A stretch of 23,929 nucleotides of DNA from a virus. The notes under the pieces are model-generated. The model saw only the letters and a program-made list of their open reading frames with translations, had not been told where the DNA came from and searched no databases. This document shows, piece after piece, positions 1-7,114 of the stretch. The position numbers were made by a program, and so were the translations under genes. The stretch lies in the IMG/VR virus record IMGVR_UViG_3300033388_001272, positions 1-23,929 of that record. The stretch is one strand, 5' to 3'. Positions within the stretch are counted from its first letter, which is position 1. Every line of letters starts with the position of its first letter.

Positions 1-599
1 CAATTTGCTTTAATTCCAAACTTTTCGAGATTGGCAATTGCATGGTATTTTTTAGCTGCAATTTCACCGTCATAGTTTTTTGGATGCTGCATTGAGAAAT
101 CGACATTTAGCGTGCCATCTGTGATCAATCCAACAGTGAAACAATCTTTCATGAAAACAGGATCGGCAAATTTTATCATATTGGTCATTGTGACAACCGG
201 CCACCCGTTAGCATGTAGATTGCTGCAAAATTCGTGAAAGTCTTCTCTGAGTGTTGGTTCTCCGCCGGAAAGAAGAAAGGAATATCTCTGTAACTTCAAG
301 TCAATTAATAGCTTGTCGTAATATTCAGCGGTTTTTTCTTCAGTTTTAACACCAGCAGTGAAACACCACTTGCATGACATGTTGCACTTGTCTGTTACCG
401 GCACAAGAATAGCCTTATTATGCCCCACTGTCGTGGTGTTATAGTTGTCAATAACCGTACTGGCATCAGGATCAATAAGTGCCTCTTGTTTGCCATGGAC
501 AGGGCAATCTTTAATCATGTGCGCCGCGCCATCTCTGATTATTATCTCAGCAGGAATGCGCTTGTAACAGGTTGAACATATAGAAAGTGTTTTCAGCAT
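1..599 (-). CDS. Radical SAM protein, N-terminal part (runs off the left edge)
   Basis: The reading frame starts at the ATG at 597-599 and stays open to base 1, so about 199 N-terminal residues are visible and the C-terminus is missing. The radical SAM [4Fe-4S] motif CNMSCKWC (C72, C76, C79; CX3CX2C) is followed by SGGEP at 111-115, the usual SAM-binding motif. Before it lies a Cys-rich segment with CSTC (8-11), IPAEI and CPVHG (32-36). This resembles the N-terminal metal-binding part of the MJ0619/Tes/GrsA-like radical SAM group (family knowledge). The ATG overlaps the TAA of the preceding gene (TAATG), so it is translationally coupled to the virion gene block. The substrate cannot be read from the sequence. 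Peptide, lipid or nucleotide modification are all possible. Confidence 0.85.
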   Translation of the reverse strand, partial: MLKTLSICSTCYKRIPAEIIIRDGAAHMIKDCPVHGKQEALIDPDASTVIDNYNTTTVGHNKAILVPVTDKCNMSCKWCFTAGVKTEEKTAEYYDKLLIDLKLQRYSFLLSGGEPTLREDFHEFCSNLHANGWPVVTMTNMIKFADPVFMKDCFTVGLITDGTLNVDFSMQHPKNYDGEIAAKKYHAIANLEKFGIKAN

Positions 600-805
600 T
601 ATGCAATATCCGTCAAAATTCCATGCTCAAAAGTAAGCGTTTTTGTCCCTGATGGCGTTGTAACGTCAAGTGTCCCATCATAGCCTTTATTTATTGCCAA
701 GGTCATATCCCTGATCCATGCCGCCCATTCAGGCTCGATGCCGCCGTCTTTTTCTTCAAGTCCCTTTGACAAGTTTGGGTATGATATCTGTTTTACTTCT
801 GCCAT
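599..805 (-). CDS. Small phage protein of unknown function
   Basis: A 68-aa acidic protein starting MAEVKQISYP. The ATG at 803-805 overlaps the TAA of the gp10-like gene (TAATG), and its own TAA overlaps the ATG of the radical SAM gene, so all three are translationally coupled. An in-frame TTG six bases upstream is less likely as the start. There is no signal peptide or membrane segment. It contains a Trp-rich patch (EPEWAAWIRD), and its position after the tail-machine genes suggests a minor structural or accessory role. The function is not recognised. Confidence 0.75.
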   Translation of the reverse strand: MAEVKQISYPNLSKGLEEKDGGIEPEWAAWIRDMTLAINKGYDGTLDVTTPSGTKTLTFEHGILTDIA

Positions 806-2220
806 TACCAAGATCCTAAATCAAAATAAAGATAAGCGTCGATAATTGAAGTCTTTGCCGCACCATCACCTTCAAGCTTATAGATTCTATCTGCCGATTT
901 GCCAAGGCCGTTTAGTCCACCCCAGATAAGCTTTTTGCTATACTGTCCAGATTTGCCCATGGTATTTTGATGTTGATTGCTCCATGTTTTTCCGCCATCG
1001 TCTGACCACGAAAGCCATATCTGTGGCTTTTCTCCTGCCAGAGCAAAACCAGTGTCCATATTAACCTCAAGTGAGTTATGGAATATATCAAAGCCACTTT
1101 CGCTAATGTGCTGTGCTGTCCTTAGCCATTTAATCGGCTCACCACCGTCAAGCCTGGTATCCATGTCAAGCAAGTAAATCTTGCCATCTGCATAATCACC
1201 AATGAGGTTTTTGTTGCCAAAGAATGCGTTACAGTTTGCACGCCACCGGCCTTCTTGTGTTCCGGTTGACCTTTGGTGCCAAAAACCCGTAGAAAGATCA
1301 TAGGCGAACGTTTTGCCGCCTGTTGGGAAGGTTAAAATGTAAAACGTGTTGCCTTCTTGGGTATATGTGAAACCGATAGCGTCAGAGAATGTCCCTAATC
1401 CTTCGATTTGATGCTCAATTTGTGGTGTTGATATAATTTGTGGGGCGTATCCCCTGGCAAGCCATATTTGGTTAGTAATTCCAAGCCACATCACAGCGTT
1501 GTCGCCAGAAGCCACACTTGCAGGGGCTATGGTGCCGATTGCTTGCTCTGTCCCTTTCATTAGATCAAAGGGAAAGTCAGCCCCGCTGTTAAACCAGTTT
1601 TCAAGATTTTCTTTTCCAAAAAGCCTTAATTCTCTGCCGTTGGAAAAAATAGTGGAAATTGTGTCAGATTTTGTTTCTGCGGTAGCAAAATGCAAGGCAT
1701 CCCATGAGGTAAAGTCATATAAACCTGAGATGTTGAACTGGTCAGAGTCAGGCACCGAAACTATACCGTAACCATCTTGATACGTTAGGCTTGATGCACC
1801 GGGAAAATCACCATCAGCAATTGCAGCCGCTGTGGTTGTTGAAACGGTATAAGTCCAGCCATTTACAGAACCATCGGCAATCATTATTTGCAGCCTGTTT
1901 TTCTCCATCCATGTGTTTCCAGAAGAAGAAATACCAGCAAGCGCCCCCCGGTCAGTTACAGCCCCAACGCTGTCTATCTCAAATATGTTTCCATCCGAGA
2001 CAGCGTAAAGAAGGGCATCCCATGCCAGCATCTGGTCTACCTTTTCGCCTGTACCAAGGTCTGCAAATTCGGTTGAACCTGGAACCCTATACATTGAGAC
2101 AGGAGATTTGCCTTGCTGGCTGTCAATAACAGGAAAAATATTTATAGCTTCCTGGGCGTTAAGGTTGCCAGAATGCGCTTTGTATGATCCGCCAACAAAT
2201 GGTATCTGTACTTTAGGCAT
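805..2220 (-). CDS. P22 gp10-like packaged-DNA stabilisation / tail-hub protein
   Basis: A 471-aa protein that opens MPKVQIPFVGGSYKAHS, followed by an N-terminal pattern (LNAQEAINIFPV) typical of the phage stabilisation protein family (Phage_stabilise, P22 gp10). In P22 gp10 binds below gp4 on the portal and helps close the packaged head. Many short beta-strand-like repeats with Gly, Trp and Asp fit the beta-propeller-like fold of these hub proteins. The length matches P22 gp10 (about 470 aa). It sits directly after the gp4-like gene, two bases from its stop, as in P22. The assignment rests on family resemblance and gene order. Confidence 0.85.
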   Translation of the reverse strand: MPKVQIPFVGGSYKAHSGNLNAQEAINIFPVIDSQQGKSPVSMYRVPGSTEFADLGTGEKVDQMLAWDALLYAVSDGNIFEIDSVGAVTDRGALAGISSSGNTWMEKNRLQIMIADGSVNGWTYTVSTTTAAAIADGDFPGASSLTYQDGYGIVSVPDSDQFNISGLYDFTSWDALHFATAETKSDTISTIFSNGRELRLFGKENLENWFNSGADFPFDLMKGTEQAIGTIAPASVASGDNAVMWLGITNQIWLARGYAPQIISTPQIEHQIEGLGTFSDAIGFTYTQEGNTFYILTFPTGGKTFAYDLSTGFWHQRSTGTQEGRWRANCNAFFGNKNLIGDYADGKIYLLDMDTRLDGGEPIKWLRTAQHISESGFDIFHNSLEVNMDTGFALAGEKPQIWLSWSDDGGKTWSNQHQNTMGKSGQYSKKLIWGGLNGLGKSADRIYKLEGDGAAKTSIIDAYLYFDLGSW

Positions 2221-2222
2221 GT

Positions 2223-2564
2223 TTAAAAGCTCGAATATTCAGTAGTTACATATGAATAGCGTTTTGCAGCGTTTCTAATCAGGTTACGCCACCCAAGCCC
2301 CGCATCATTCTCAAGTTGGACTTTGTAGTCACCTGGCTGGTTGGTTTTCATCTGGTCGGCAACAATAGCAACAACAGGTATAACCGCCCAATCGGGTATA
2401 AGGTCGATCTGCCAATTGGCCACATCTTCCTCAATGAACTTATTGTAAACTTCAATATACTTTTTCTTCGCTGCGACGAGGTCGGCACCTTTCGCCGCCT
2501 CGCCCTCAGGAAGAACGCGGAGTTTAACTAAAACTTTGTTTGCAATATCAACTTGCGTTGCCAT
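2223..2564 (-). CDS. P22 gp4-like head-completion protein
   Basis: A 113-aa, mostly helical protein starting MATQVDIANKVLVKLRVLPEG. N-terminal 'IANKALxxLG'-type helices are typical of gp4/gp6-like head-tail connector proteins. P22 gp4 binds the portal after packaging as the first tail accessory factor. This copy is shorter than P22 gp4 (about 166 aa), so the C-terminal extension linked to muralytic activity in P22 is probably absent. The gene overlaps the end of the upstream gene by 17 bases and is followed by gp10, as in P22. The assignment is inferred mainly from position and size. Confidence 0.7.
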   Translation of the reverse strand: MATQVDIANKVLVKLRVLPEGEAAKGADLVAAKKKYIEVYNKFIEEDVANWQIDLIPDWAVIPVVAIVADQMKTNQPGDYKVQLENDAGLGWRNLIRNAAKRYSYVTTEYSSF

Positions 2565-2916
2565 TTGCTTTTTCCCTTATTAAAGAGATTGCTTGCTCTT
2601 TGTCGGTGTATTCGCCTTCAAGTTGAGCAACGAATTTTTTAAGCGTTGAGTGGTGAACGTCTTCAAGTGCTTTTCCGTCAAGTAGACCGTCAGCATCAAG
2701 AGCAAGTAGAGGCTTGTCTTTGTCGCTGCCTGTCGTCTTTGGTTCGCCAACTTCGTCAAAGTGGCTATTGCCCGCAAACTTATCAACGACCAGGCCACCA
2801 TGTGGTAGCTTTATGCTACAATCAACATCAACAGGCGTACCTTTGGGGCAATCAATGCCGTACATATTCAATGACTTATGGTCGCCGTTGTAGCTAAACT
2901 TTCTTACTTCTGACAT
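2548..2916 (-). CDS. Structural-region protein of unknown function
   Basis: A 122-aa acidic protein starting MSEVRKFSYN. A strong ribosome-binding site (AGGAGG) lies 9 bases before the ATG. The N-terminal half looks beta-rich. The C-terminal half (about 80-122) is helical, with a HHSTLKKFVAQLEGEYTDKEQAI segment that resembles small helix-extension-helix modules in phage head proteins. It overlaps the gp4-like gene by 17 bases, so the two are coupled. It lies between the coat region and gp4, so a head or connector accessory role is likely. No family is recognised with confidence. Confidence 0.7.
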   Translation of the reverse strand: MSEVRKFSYNGDHKSLNMYGIDCPKGTPVDVDCSIKLPHGGLVVDKFAGNSHFDEVGEPKTTGSDKDKPLLALDADGLLDGKALEDVHHSTLKKFVAQLEGEYTDKEQAISLIREKANGNAS

Positions 2917-2940
2917 TTTCTTTTTCCTCCTAAAAGTTTT

Positions 2941-2996
2941 AAAAAGAGGGCCGGTTGTTTATTCTGGTTACGGTTCCAGCGCCCATTATAACCCTC
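2941..2996 (-). terminator. Probable intrinsic terminator, leftward
   Basis: Read leftward, GAGGG (2992-2996) can pair with CCCTC (2946-2950), with alternative inner pairs GGGC/GCCC and CTGG/CCAG, followed by TTTTT (2945-2941). It lies just past the stop of the signal-peptide protein. The stem is interrupted, so the call is moderate. Confidence 0.4.
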
Positions 2997-3002
2997 AATA
3001 AA

Positions 3003-3494
3003 TTAAGGGGTCAAGTAGTAAACAACAAGCCGAATAGTACCGGCTACCGCCGTACCCGCTGCCGTAGTTGCCTTAACAAAAATATTTGTCTTTGTCGTCT
3101 TGGTTGACTTGTCAGTCAGATAGGCACCATCAAAGTTTGCTATTCCGCCAGCTTGGCAAGTTGTGTCGGCGGTCAAGTAGCCGTTTGCATCGTCAGCATC
3201 ACCAACATCGATAACAAGTGCTGTTCCTGAGTCGAGGTCATCACAAGCAAGATACCCACCGATAGGAATAGCGCCACGAGGTATTGAGCCCATGCTAATC
3301 ACATCGGCTGTCTCGGTTTCGGTGGTCGTCGCTTCGTGTGACTTTGAAAGAGTTGCAAGAGTAAAACCAGAAGCTTTATAGCCTACGGGAGATAATAGAA
3401 GCTCATCCCCCGCCGCCGTTTCACCAGCACCAAGAGCAATGCTTGGGATTAGTAAGAATAAGGATGCCAACAGCACCAATAAATGTTTTTTCAT
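3003..3494 (-). CDS. Secreted / decoration-like capsid-region protein with signal peptide
   Basis: A 163-aa protein. Residues 1-22 form a textbook Sec signal peptide: MKK, then an LLVLLASLFLLIPSIAL core and an ALG-A cleavage site. The rest (about 60-163) is beta-rich, with 'GSIPRGAIPIGG', 'DLDSGTALVIDVGDADDANGYL' and a final 'GTIRLVVYYL'. This pattern is common in small phage proteins encoded next to the coat gene and usually regarded as head decoration or fibre-like proteins (family impression, not verified). Two Cys (in LACDD and TTCQAG) could form a disulphide after export. It is flanked on both sides by leftward terminators, so it may be a separate unit. GAAGGA precedes the ATG. A signal peptide is unusual for a capsid-block protein. 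Confidence 0.75.
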   Translation of the reverse strand: MKKHLLVLLASLFLLIPSIALGAGETAAGDELLLSPVGYKASGFTLATLSKSHEATTTETETADVISMGSIPRGAIPIGGYLACDDLDSGTALVIDVGDADDANGYLTADTTCQAGGIANFDGAYLTDKSTKTTKTNIFVKATTAAGTAVAGTIRLVVYYLTP

Positions 3495-3520
3495 GTCTTT
3501 TCCTTCTTTTAAATTGTTTC

Positions 3521-3565
3521 AAAAAGGTCAACCTGGGGCTAGGAGATTAAAACCCCAGGTTGACC
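3521..3565 (-). terminator. Strong intrinsic terminator after the coat gene, leftward
   Basis: A perfect 13-bp inverted repeat (3526-3538 with 3553-3565; GGTCAACCTGGGG and its complement) has a 14-base loop. Reading leftward it is followed by TTTTT (3525-3521). It lies 37 bases past the coat stop codon and probably ends or attenuates the capsid transcript. Confidence 0.85.
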
Positions 3566-3601
3566 GCTACAACCAAGTGGAGGTTGAGGCTCGGTTGTAT
3601 C

Positions 3602-4696
3602 CTATGCGTCAGCTACAGCCGCGAAATAGCCAGTAACTACACCATGGTCTTTAAGATCGTCGGTGTCACTGTCGCCAGTTCCGAACAGCATCTTTTTAAT
3701 TTCATACCACTGGCGAATAGCGATACCCTGCTTGTCTTTATAGTCAAACTCTTCCTCAATTGACTGTGGCCGTTTAGCCACTGCCATGCCGACAGCCTGT
3801 GCGCCGCAAAGATAGCTGGCAGCAACATCAATACCGCCAGCGCCAGCGCCGGTGATAATTGGAATGTCTTCGACTTCAATGACGAAAATATTGTCATAAA
3901 TGTAGTCAGCACCGGTGAAAAGTGGGTTTGACTTGCCACGATTCCGAGCGTCACGATTAGCTTGCACAAACGTGGAGTCTGTCGCAAGGTCGCGAACATG
4001 CAGAGAAGGACAGAACATAATATAGCTGTCAGATGTTACCCCGCCCTTACGTGGCTTGATTGGTCTGACTTTTGGGTCTGCACCTTTTGCAATGCGTTTA
4101 AGCAGGGTTACAGCAGCCGCTGAAATCTGATCCGCTGAGTTGTCAATATTGGCAAGAGCCGCGCTATGATCGCCAGGGCCAGAGTTGTTAGACTTCAGCG
4201 CACCAAAGAGAACACGGTCAGCATTGTCAACAAGCCAAGCATCTTTTTGCACTTCTGATGCGTCATCATAATCAACGCCATTGAACGAACCAAGAGCGGC
4301 AATAATCTTGTCGCGGGTCAATTCCATTTCCCAATCAATAAGAACTTCTTTACCGGCATCACGTAAAGGAATGGCGGAAAACTGATCCTCAAGAACAGGG
4401 ATTCGAACAGCGTGCCGGTACTGGTCAACTGTAATCTTGAAGCTACGAGAGTCCATTTCTTCCTCGTTTCCTTCAAGAGTTGAGCTACCAGTAGTTGCTG
4501 CACCCTTAAGACGATTAACCAGAGCGAAGGTAACACTATCACCTTTCTTTTTGGTCAGGTCTTCTTTTACCTGGATTACGGAGTTTGTTTTTGTGCCCAT
4601 GTAGGGCTTGAAAATATTAGCGTCGAGAGCTTCTTTGTAAAATTTAGCATCCCACTGCTGAACGGTTAAACCTGCTGATGCCTGTGAGTCGGCCAT
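3602..4696 (-). CDS. Major capsid protein (DUF4043 / N4 gp56-like)
   Basis: A 364-aa protein starting MADSQASAGLTVQQWDAKFYKEAL. The opening 'Q.W...L...A...T...F....G....I...KE.LTKKKGDSVTF' matches the DUF4043/N4-gp56-type HK97-fold coat proteins. The length suits a T=7 coat subunit. It comes directly after the acidic scaffold gene, 13 bases away, and before a strong terminator, as expected for a highly expressed coat gene. The HK97-fold assignment comes from family knowledge. It should form the icosahedral shell around the scaffold core. Confidence 0.88.
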   Translation of the reverse strand: MADSQASAGLTVQQWDAKFYKEALDANIFKPYMGTKTNSVIQVKEDLTKKKGDSVTFALVNRLKGAATTGSSTLEGNEEEMDSRSFKITVDQYRHAVRIPVLEDQFSAIPLRDAGKEVLIDWEMELTRDKIIAALGSFNGVDYDDASEVQKDAWLVDNADRVLFGALKSNNSGPGDHSAALANIDNSADQISAAAVTLLKRIAKGADPKVRPIKPRKGGVTSDSYIMFCPSLHVRDLATDSTFVQANRDARNRGKSNPLFTGADYIYDNIFVIEVEDIPIITGAGAGGIDVAASYLCGAQAVGMAVAKRPQSIEEEFDYKDKQGIAIRQWYEIKKMLFGTGDSDTDDLKDHGVVTGYFAAVADA

Positions 4697-4709
4697 AATA
4701 AATTACCTC

Positions 4710-5552
4710 TTAATCGTAAAGGTCCTCGGCAGTACTGGTGTTTATGACCTTCTGGTCTTGCACACCTTTACTGCTGACAGTTGAAAGAGACTCCGGCGGG
4801 CCATCGTCTTTGGCCTGTTTGTCTTTGTCGGCCTTCGACTCTGCCTCGATCTTGGCTCTTACTTCTTCCTCGATCTTGACACGAAACGCCGCTGGATCTC
4901 CGATTTCTTTTAACGCGATTGATTGTTTCCCGGCCTGGTAAATGAACTCGGCAGGGTCATCGGCTTCAGACATTTTCTGAAAAAGTGTGGTGTCATTTTT
5001 AGAAAGCACACCAAACTCTGCAAAGGCAGCATCGAACTTTTCTTCGCCGTGTTTTTCTTTGCCGAAACGAGCGTAGATTTTAAAGTTTGCCTTATGGACT
5101 TCCATAGCCGTATTCGCCTTGAGGCTTTCGACTGACTTGTCGGGATCGTCCCAAAAGGTTTTTTTATCATCTTCGCCGCCTTTTTCGTCTTTGTTGTCTG
5201 TGCCACCGGCAAGCTGTTTCTTTAAACTTTCGTTTTCCGATTCAAGGTCTTGCCGTTTTGTACGCTCCTTTTTAAGATCATGATAGATTCCAGACTTTTC
5301 CTTGTCGTCGTCGGAGAGCTCAAGCTTCTCTTTGTCGTCAAGGATATCGTCGGCCTCATCATTTTTTGGCTTGTCGTCTTTCGTGTCAGCGTCAGCCTGT
5401 TGCTCGTCGCCCTTATCATCTTTTAGCGCACCTTCTCCGCCACCTGATGCATCTTGCGCCACAACCGCCTCTTCTGCTCCATCGAAAAGCATCTCATTGC
5501 TTGGAGGTACAAAAGTTTCTTCCTGCTGTTCTACTAATTGTTCATCTGGCAT
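4710..5552 (-). CDS. Scaffolding protein
   Basis: A 280-aa, very acidic, low-complexity protein rich in Asp, Glu, Lys and Gln. A coiled-coil-like central region (about 85-125; 'KDLESENESLKKQLAGG' type) is followed by a charged tail. This is typical of P22 gp8-like scaffolds, which guide coat assembly and leave the procapsid. The position between portal and coat supports it. I chose the ATG at 5552. An in-frame GTG at 5561 lies only 2 bases after AAGGA, too close for good initiation. The strong terminator at 5653-5695 lies upstream, so this gene needs read-through or its own promoter, and I see no clear promoter. Confidence 0.82.
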   Translation of the reverse strand: MPDEQLVEQQEETFVPPSNEMLFDGAEEAVVAQDASGGGEGALKDDKGDEQQADADTKDDKPKNDEADDILDDKEKLELSDDDKEKSGIYHDLKKERTKRQDLESENESLKKQLAGGTDNKDEKGGEDDKKTFWDDPDKSVESLKANTAMEVHKANFKIYARFGKEKHGEEKFDAAFAEFGVLSKNDTTLFQKMSEADDPAEFIYQAGKQSIALKEIGDPAAFRVKIEEEVRAKIEAESKADKDKQAKDDGPPESLSTVSSKGVQDQKVINTSTAEDLYD

Positions 5553-5652
5553 TCCGTTCACAATCCTTTTTCAACTGTCTATCAGCGTTGACCTGTAGCG
5601 GCAATTAGCGGTGCCGGACCGAATCCCCTAAAAGCCGGGGCAGCTATGGGCA

Positions 5653-5695
5653 TAAAAAAAAGGGCAGTGTGGTGATGTGGCACCACACTGCCCTT
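5653..5695 (-). terminator. Very strong intrinsic terminator, leftward
   Basis: A perfect 15-bp stem (5660-5674 with 5681-5695; AAGGGCAGTGTGGTG) with a 6-base loop. Reading leftward it is followed by eight or nine T (5661-5653). It closes the portal-to-Tad2 accessory unit and insulates it from the scaffold/coat genes. In the rightward direction it has no long T-run. Confidence 0.92.
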
Positions 5696-5775
5696 AAGTT
5701 TATCTTGCGTCTTTCTTCCTAACTGGCCGGAAAGGTCGAAAAAACCCTGGTTTTAAAAGAACTATTTACTACTTT

Positions 5776-6045
5776 TTAAACGTCTTCCCAATCATCTGCT
5801 AAGATATCGTTAATGCTTGGCACCCACATACTATGAGAGCCATCAACGCACTTTATTTGCAGATATGGATTGCAAATAAAAGAATCCCCTTCTTTCATTC
5901 TCCACGCCTCTGCTGTTTGCTTGTTACAAGGTATACCTTGGGGATATCCTTTTTGTAGCGCCACAAACATGCCTTTTCAATTCCACCCATTACGGGCGAC
6001 TTTGCGTCCTTCCTTTAGCTTACGTAACGCTTCTTCAAAGGTCAT
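5776..6045 (-). pseudogene. Tad2-like (DUF2829) anti-Thoeris gene interrupted by one in-frame TGA
   Basis: From the ATG at 6043-6045 (AAGGAAG 8 bases upstream) the frame reads MTFEEALRKLKEGRKVARNGWN. It then meets TGA at 5977-5979 and continues in the same frame KGMFVALQKGYPQGIPCNK to VPSINDILADDWEDV and a normal stop. Both halves match the Tad2/DUF2829 fold: N-terminal 'F.EAL..LK.GKKVAR.GWNGKGM' and C-terminal 'PY...K..DG...W.PS..D.LA.DWE'. The TGA occupies the place of the conserved Gly in GWNGKG, so one GGA-to-TGA change explains it. Total length of 89 codons equals a normal Tad2. Tad2 proteins sequester the cyclic ADP-ribose signal of Thoeris defence (known). The part after the stop has an ATG (5968-5970) and might be expressed alone. 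Other genes here end in TGA, so general recoding is unlikely. Confidence 0.85.
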
Positions 6046-6058
6046 AATAGTTACTTCC

Positions 6059-6193
6059 TTATTTTTTAATCAACCGTTTGTGCATATCCCATAAAATATC
6101 AAGCCTCTCAACATTTTCAGGAACACACACTTGATTAGTTGCCGCACACGCCGACAATAAAACAGCTATCAACACGACGAATACTATCCTCAT
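6059..6193 (-). CDS. Small lipoprotein (44 aa), possibly Rz1-like
   Basis: A short gene whose ATG (6191-6193) overlaps the TGA of the gp49-Tad2 fusion gene in an ATGA junction. Its TAA lies just before the Shine-Dalgarno sequence of the interrupted Tad2 gene. The product begins MRIVFVVLIAVLLSACAAT, a signal peptide ending in a lipobox (LSAC, Cys16), so it should be a lipid-anchored periplasmic or outer-membrane protein of about 29 mature residues. Small phage lipoproteins include outer-membrane spanins (Rz1) and superinfection-exclusion proteins. Here it sits in the accessory block, far from the lysis genes, so the exact role is open. Confidence 0.8.
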   Translation of the reverse strand: MRIVFVVLIAVLLSACAATNQVCVPENVERLDILWDMHKRLIKK

Positions 6194-6708
6194 GCCTTAG
6201 TCTCTTCCTTGTCTGTTTCAACAACTTCCTCAATCTCATCAAATATAATCCAAGCATCAGAAAACATTTCGATATGAGTTGGGGCGTATGGAACTTTTTT
6301 CCCGCTGCCAAGACAGAATGCAATATATGGCTCTGTCATCAAACTATTCTCATCCGGCAACTGTGCCATCAAATGAACGCCACCAGGAATCCAATGAGGC
6401 AATGTAACCTTGTGGCCTTTTTGGAGTGCTGCAAGAGCAAGCCCGAAAGTCATTCCATCAATTCGCTCATATGCTTTGTCAAAAACGTCTTTTGGGCTCC
6501 ATGATTGATAATTATCTTCGTACTCAACTAGGTACCCTTCGGTAGACTTGTCCGTTGAGACTGTCCTGTGCAACTGTTTATATGCCTCACCTGCGTTCAT
6601 TGGCTTGGCTTGGATCATTTTAACGCCAAGGTATAGTTGCATACCATCGTTAGGCTCGTCGGCTGGTTTATTTAAGTTCTTCTTGATGTCCTTCACTTTG
6701 TTGCTCAT
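6190..6708 (-). CDS. Fusion of gp49/66-family domain and Tad2-like domain
   Basis: A 172-aa protein. Residues about 20-80 ('MQLYLGVKMIQAKPMNAGEAY' to 'GYLVEYEDNYQSWSPKDVFDKAY') match the phage N4 gp49/Sf6 gene 66 family. Residues about 85-160 ('MTFGLALAALQKGHKVTLPHW' to 'VPYAPTHIEMFSDAWIIFDE') match the Tad2/DUF2829 fold, with the N-terminal helix-Trp motif and the C-terminal PY...P...D.W motif. The acidic tail is Glu-rich. The start is the ATG at 6706-6708, eight bases after GGAGG. A TTG 15 bases upstream overlaps the ribosome-binding site. The Tad2 half suggests anti-Thoeris signal binding. The gp49/66 half has no firm function. The fused Tad2 has PHWIPGG where most have RKGWNGKG. Confidence 0.78.
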   Translation of the reverse strand: MSNKVKDIKKNLNKPADEPNDGMQLYLGVKMIQAKPMNAGEAYKQLHRTVSTDKSTEGYLVEYEDNYQSWSPKDVFDKAYERIDGMTFGLALAALQKGHKVTLPHWIPGGVHLMAQLPDENSLMTEPYIAFCLGSGKKVPYAPTHIEMFSDAWIIFDEIEEVVETDKEETKA

Positions 6709-6731
6709 TTCATTAACCTCCAAGTTAATTA

Positions 6732-7100
6732 TTAATTATTAAAAAGATCCCTGGCAGAGTACAGCAAAGCCATAAACCTCTTTTTAGGGTTTTCGTCAGC
6801 GTTTAACGAAAAATGTTTATAGGTGTGCGGTGGGCCATAACCCTCGTATTCCTCTCCGTCTTCGTCGATATGCGTACCATATGTTGACTTGACCATCCAT
6901 TCAAAATCAAGCCTAAAAGCGATTCTTCCCCACCCTTCATCACCTTTTCTGCCCCTTTCTATTATAATATTAAACTTAGAGTCATAATCTTGAAGAAACC
7001 CAACTGCCTTAATGTTTTTAAACTTTTTATTTATTAATGGGAACACCCAATCGTATGAGTCTTTTAACTCCTTTCCGTATAGTCTGTTTTTCTCTTCCAT
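6732..7100 (-). CDS. Unknown phage protein (122 aa)
   Basis: Starts MEEKNRLYGKELKDSYDW at the ATG at 7098-7100, six bases after a perfect AGGAGG. An in-frame upstream codon at 7118 lies before this site and is unlikely as the start. The protein is soluble, rich in aromatic and charged residues, with a HIDEDGEEYEGYGPPHTYKHFS stretch. It has no signal peptide or membrane segment. It lies between the membrane peptide and the gp49-Tad2 fusion, in the accessory group after the portal, where moron or anti-defence genes are often found (inference). No family is recognised. Confidence 0.75.
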   Translation of the reverse strand: MEEKNRLYGKELKDSYDWVFPLINKKFKNIKAVGFLQDYDSKFNIIIERGRKGDEGWGRIAFRLDFEWMVKSTYGTHIDEDGEEYEGYGPPHTYKHFSLNADENPKKRFMALLYSARDLFNN

Positions 7101-7114
7101 AATCAACCTCCTAA

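Noticed and set aside
5776-6045. UGA decoded as glycine (alternative genetic code)
   Set aside because: Portal, RHH, ASCH, DUF2786 and other genes stop at TGA in ATGA junctions, so UGA is a normal stop in this genome.
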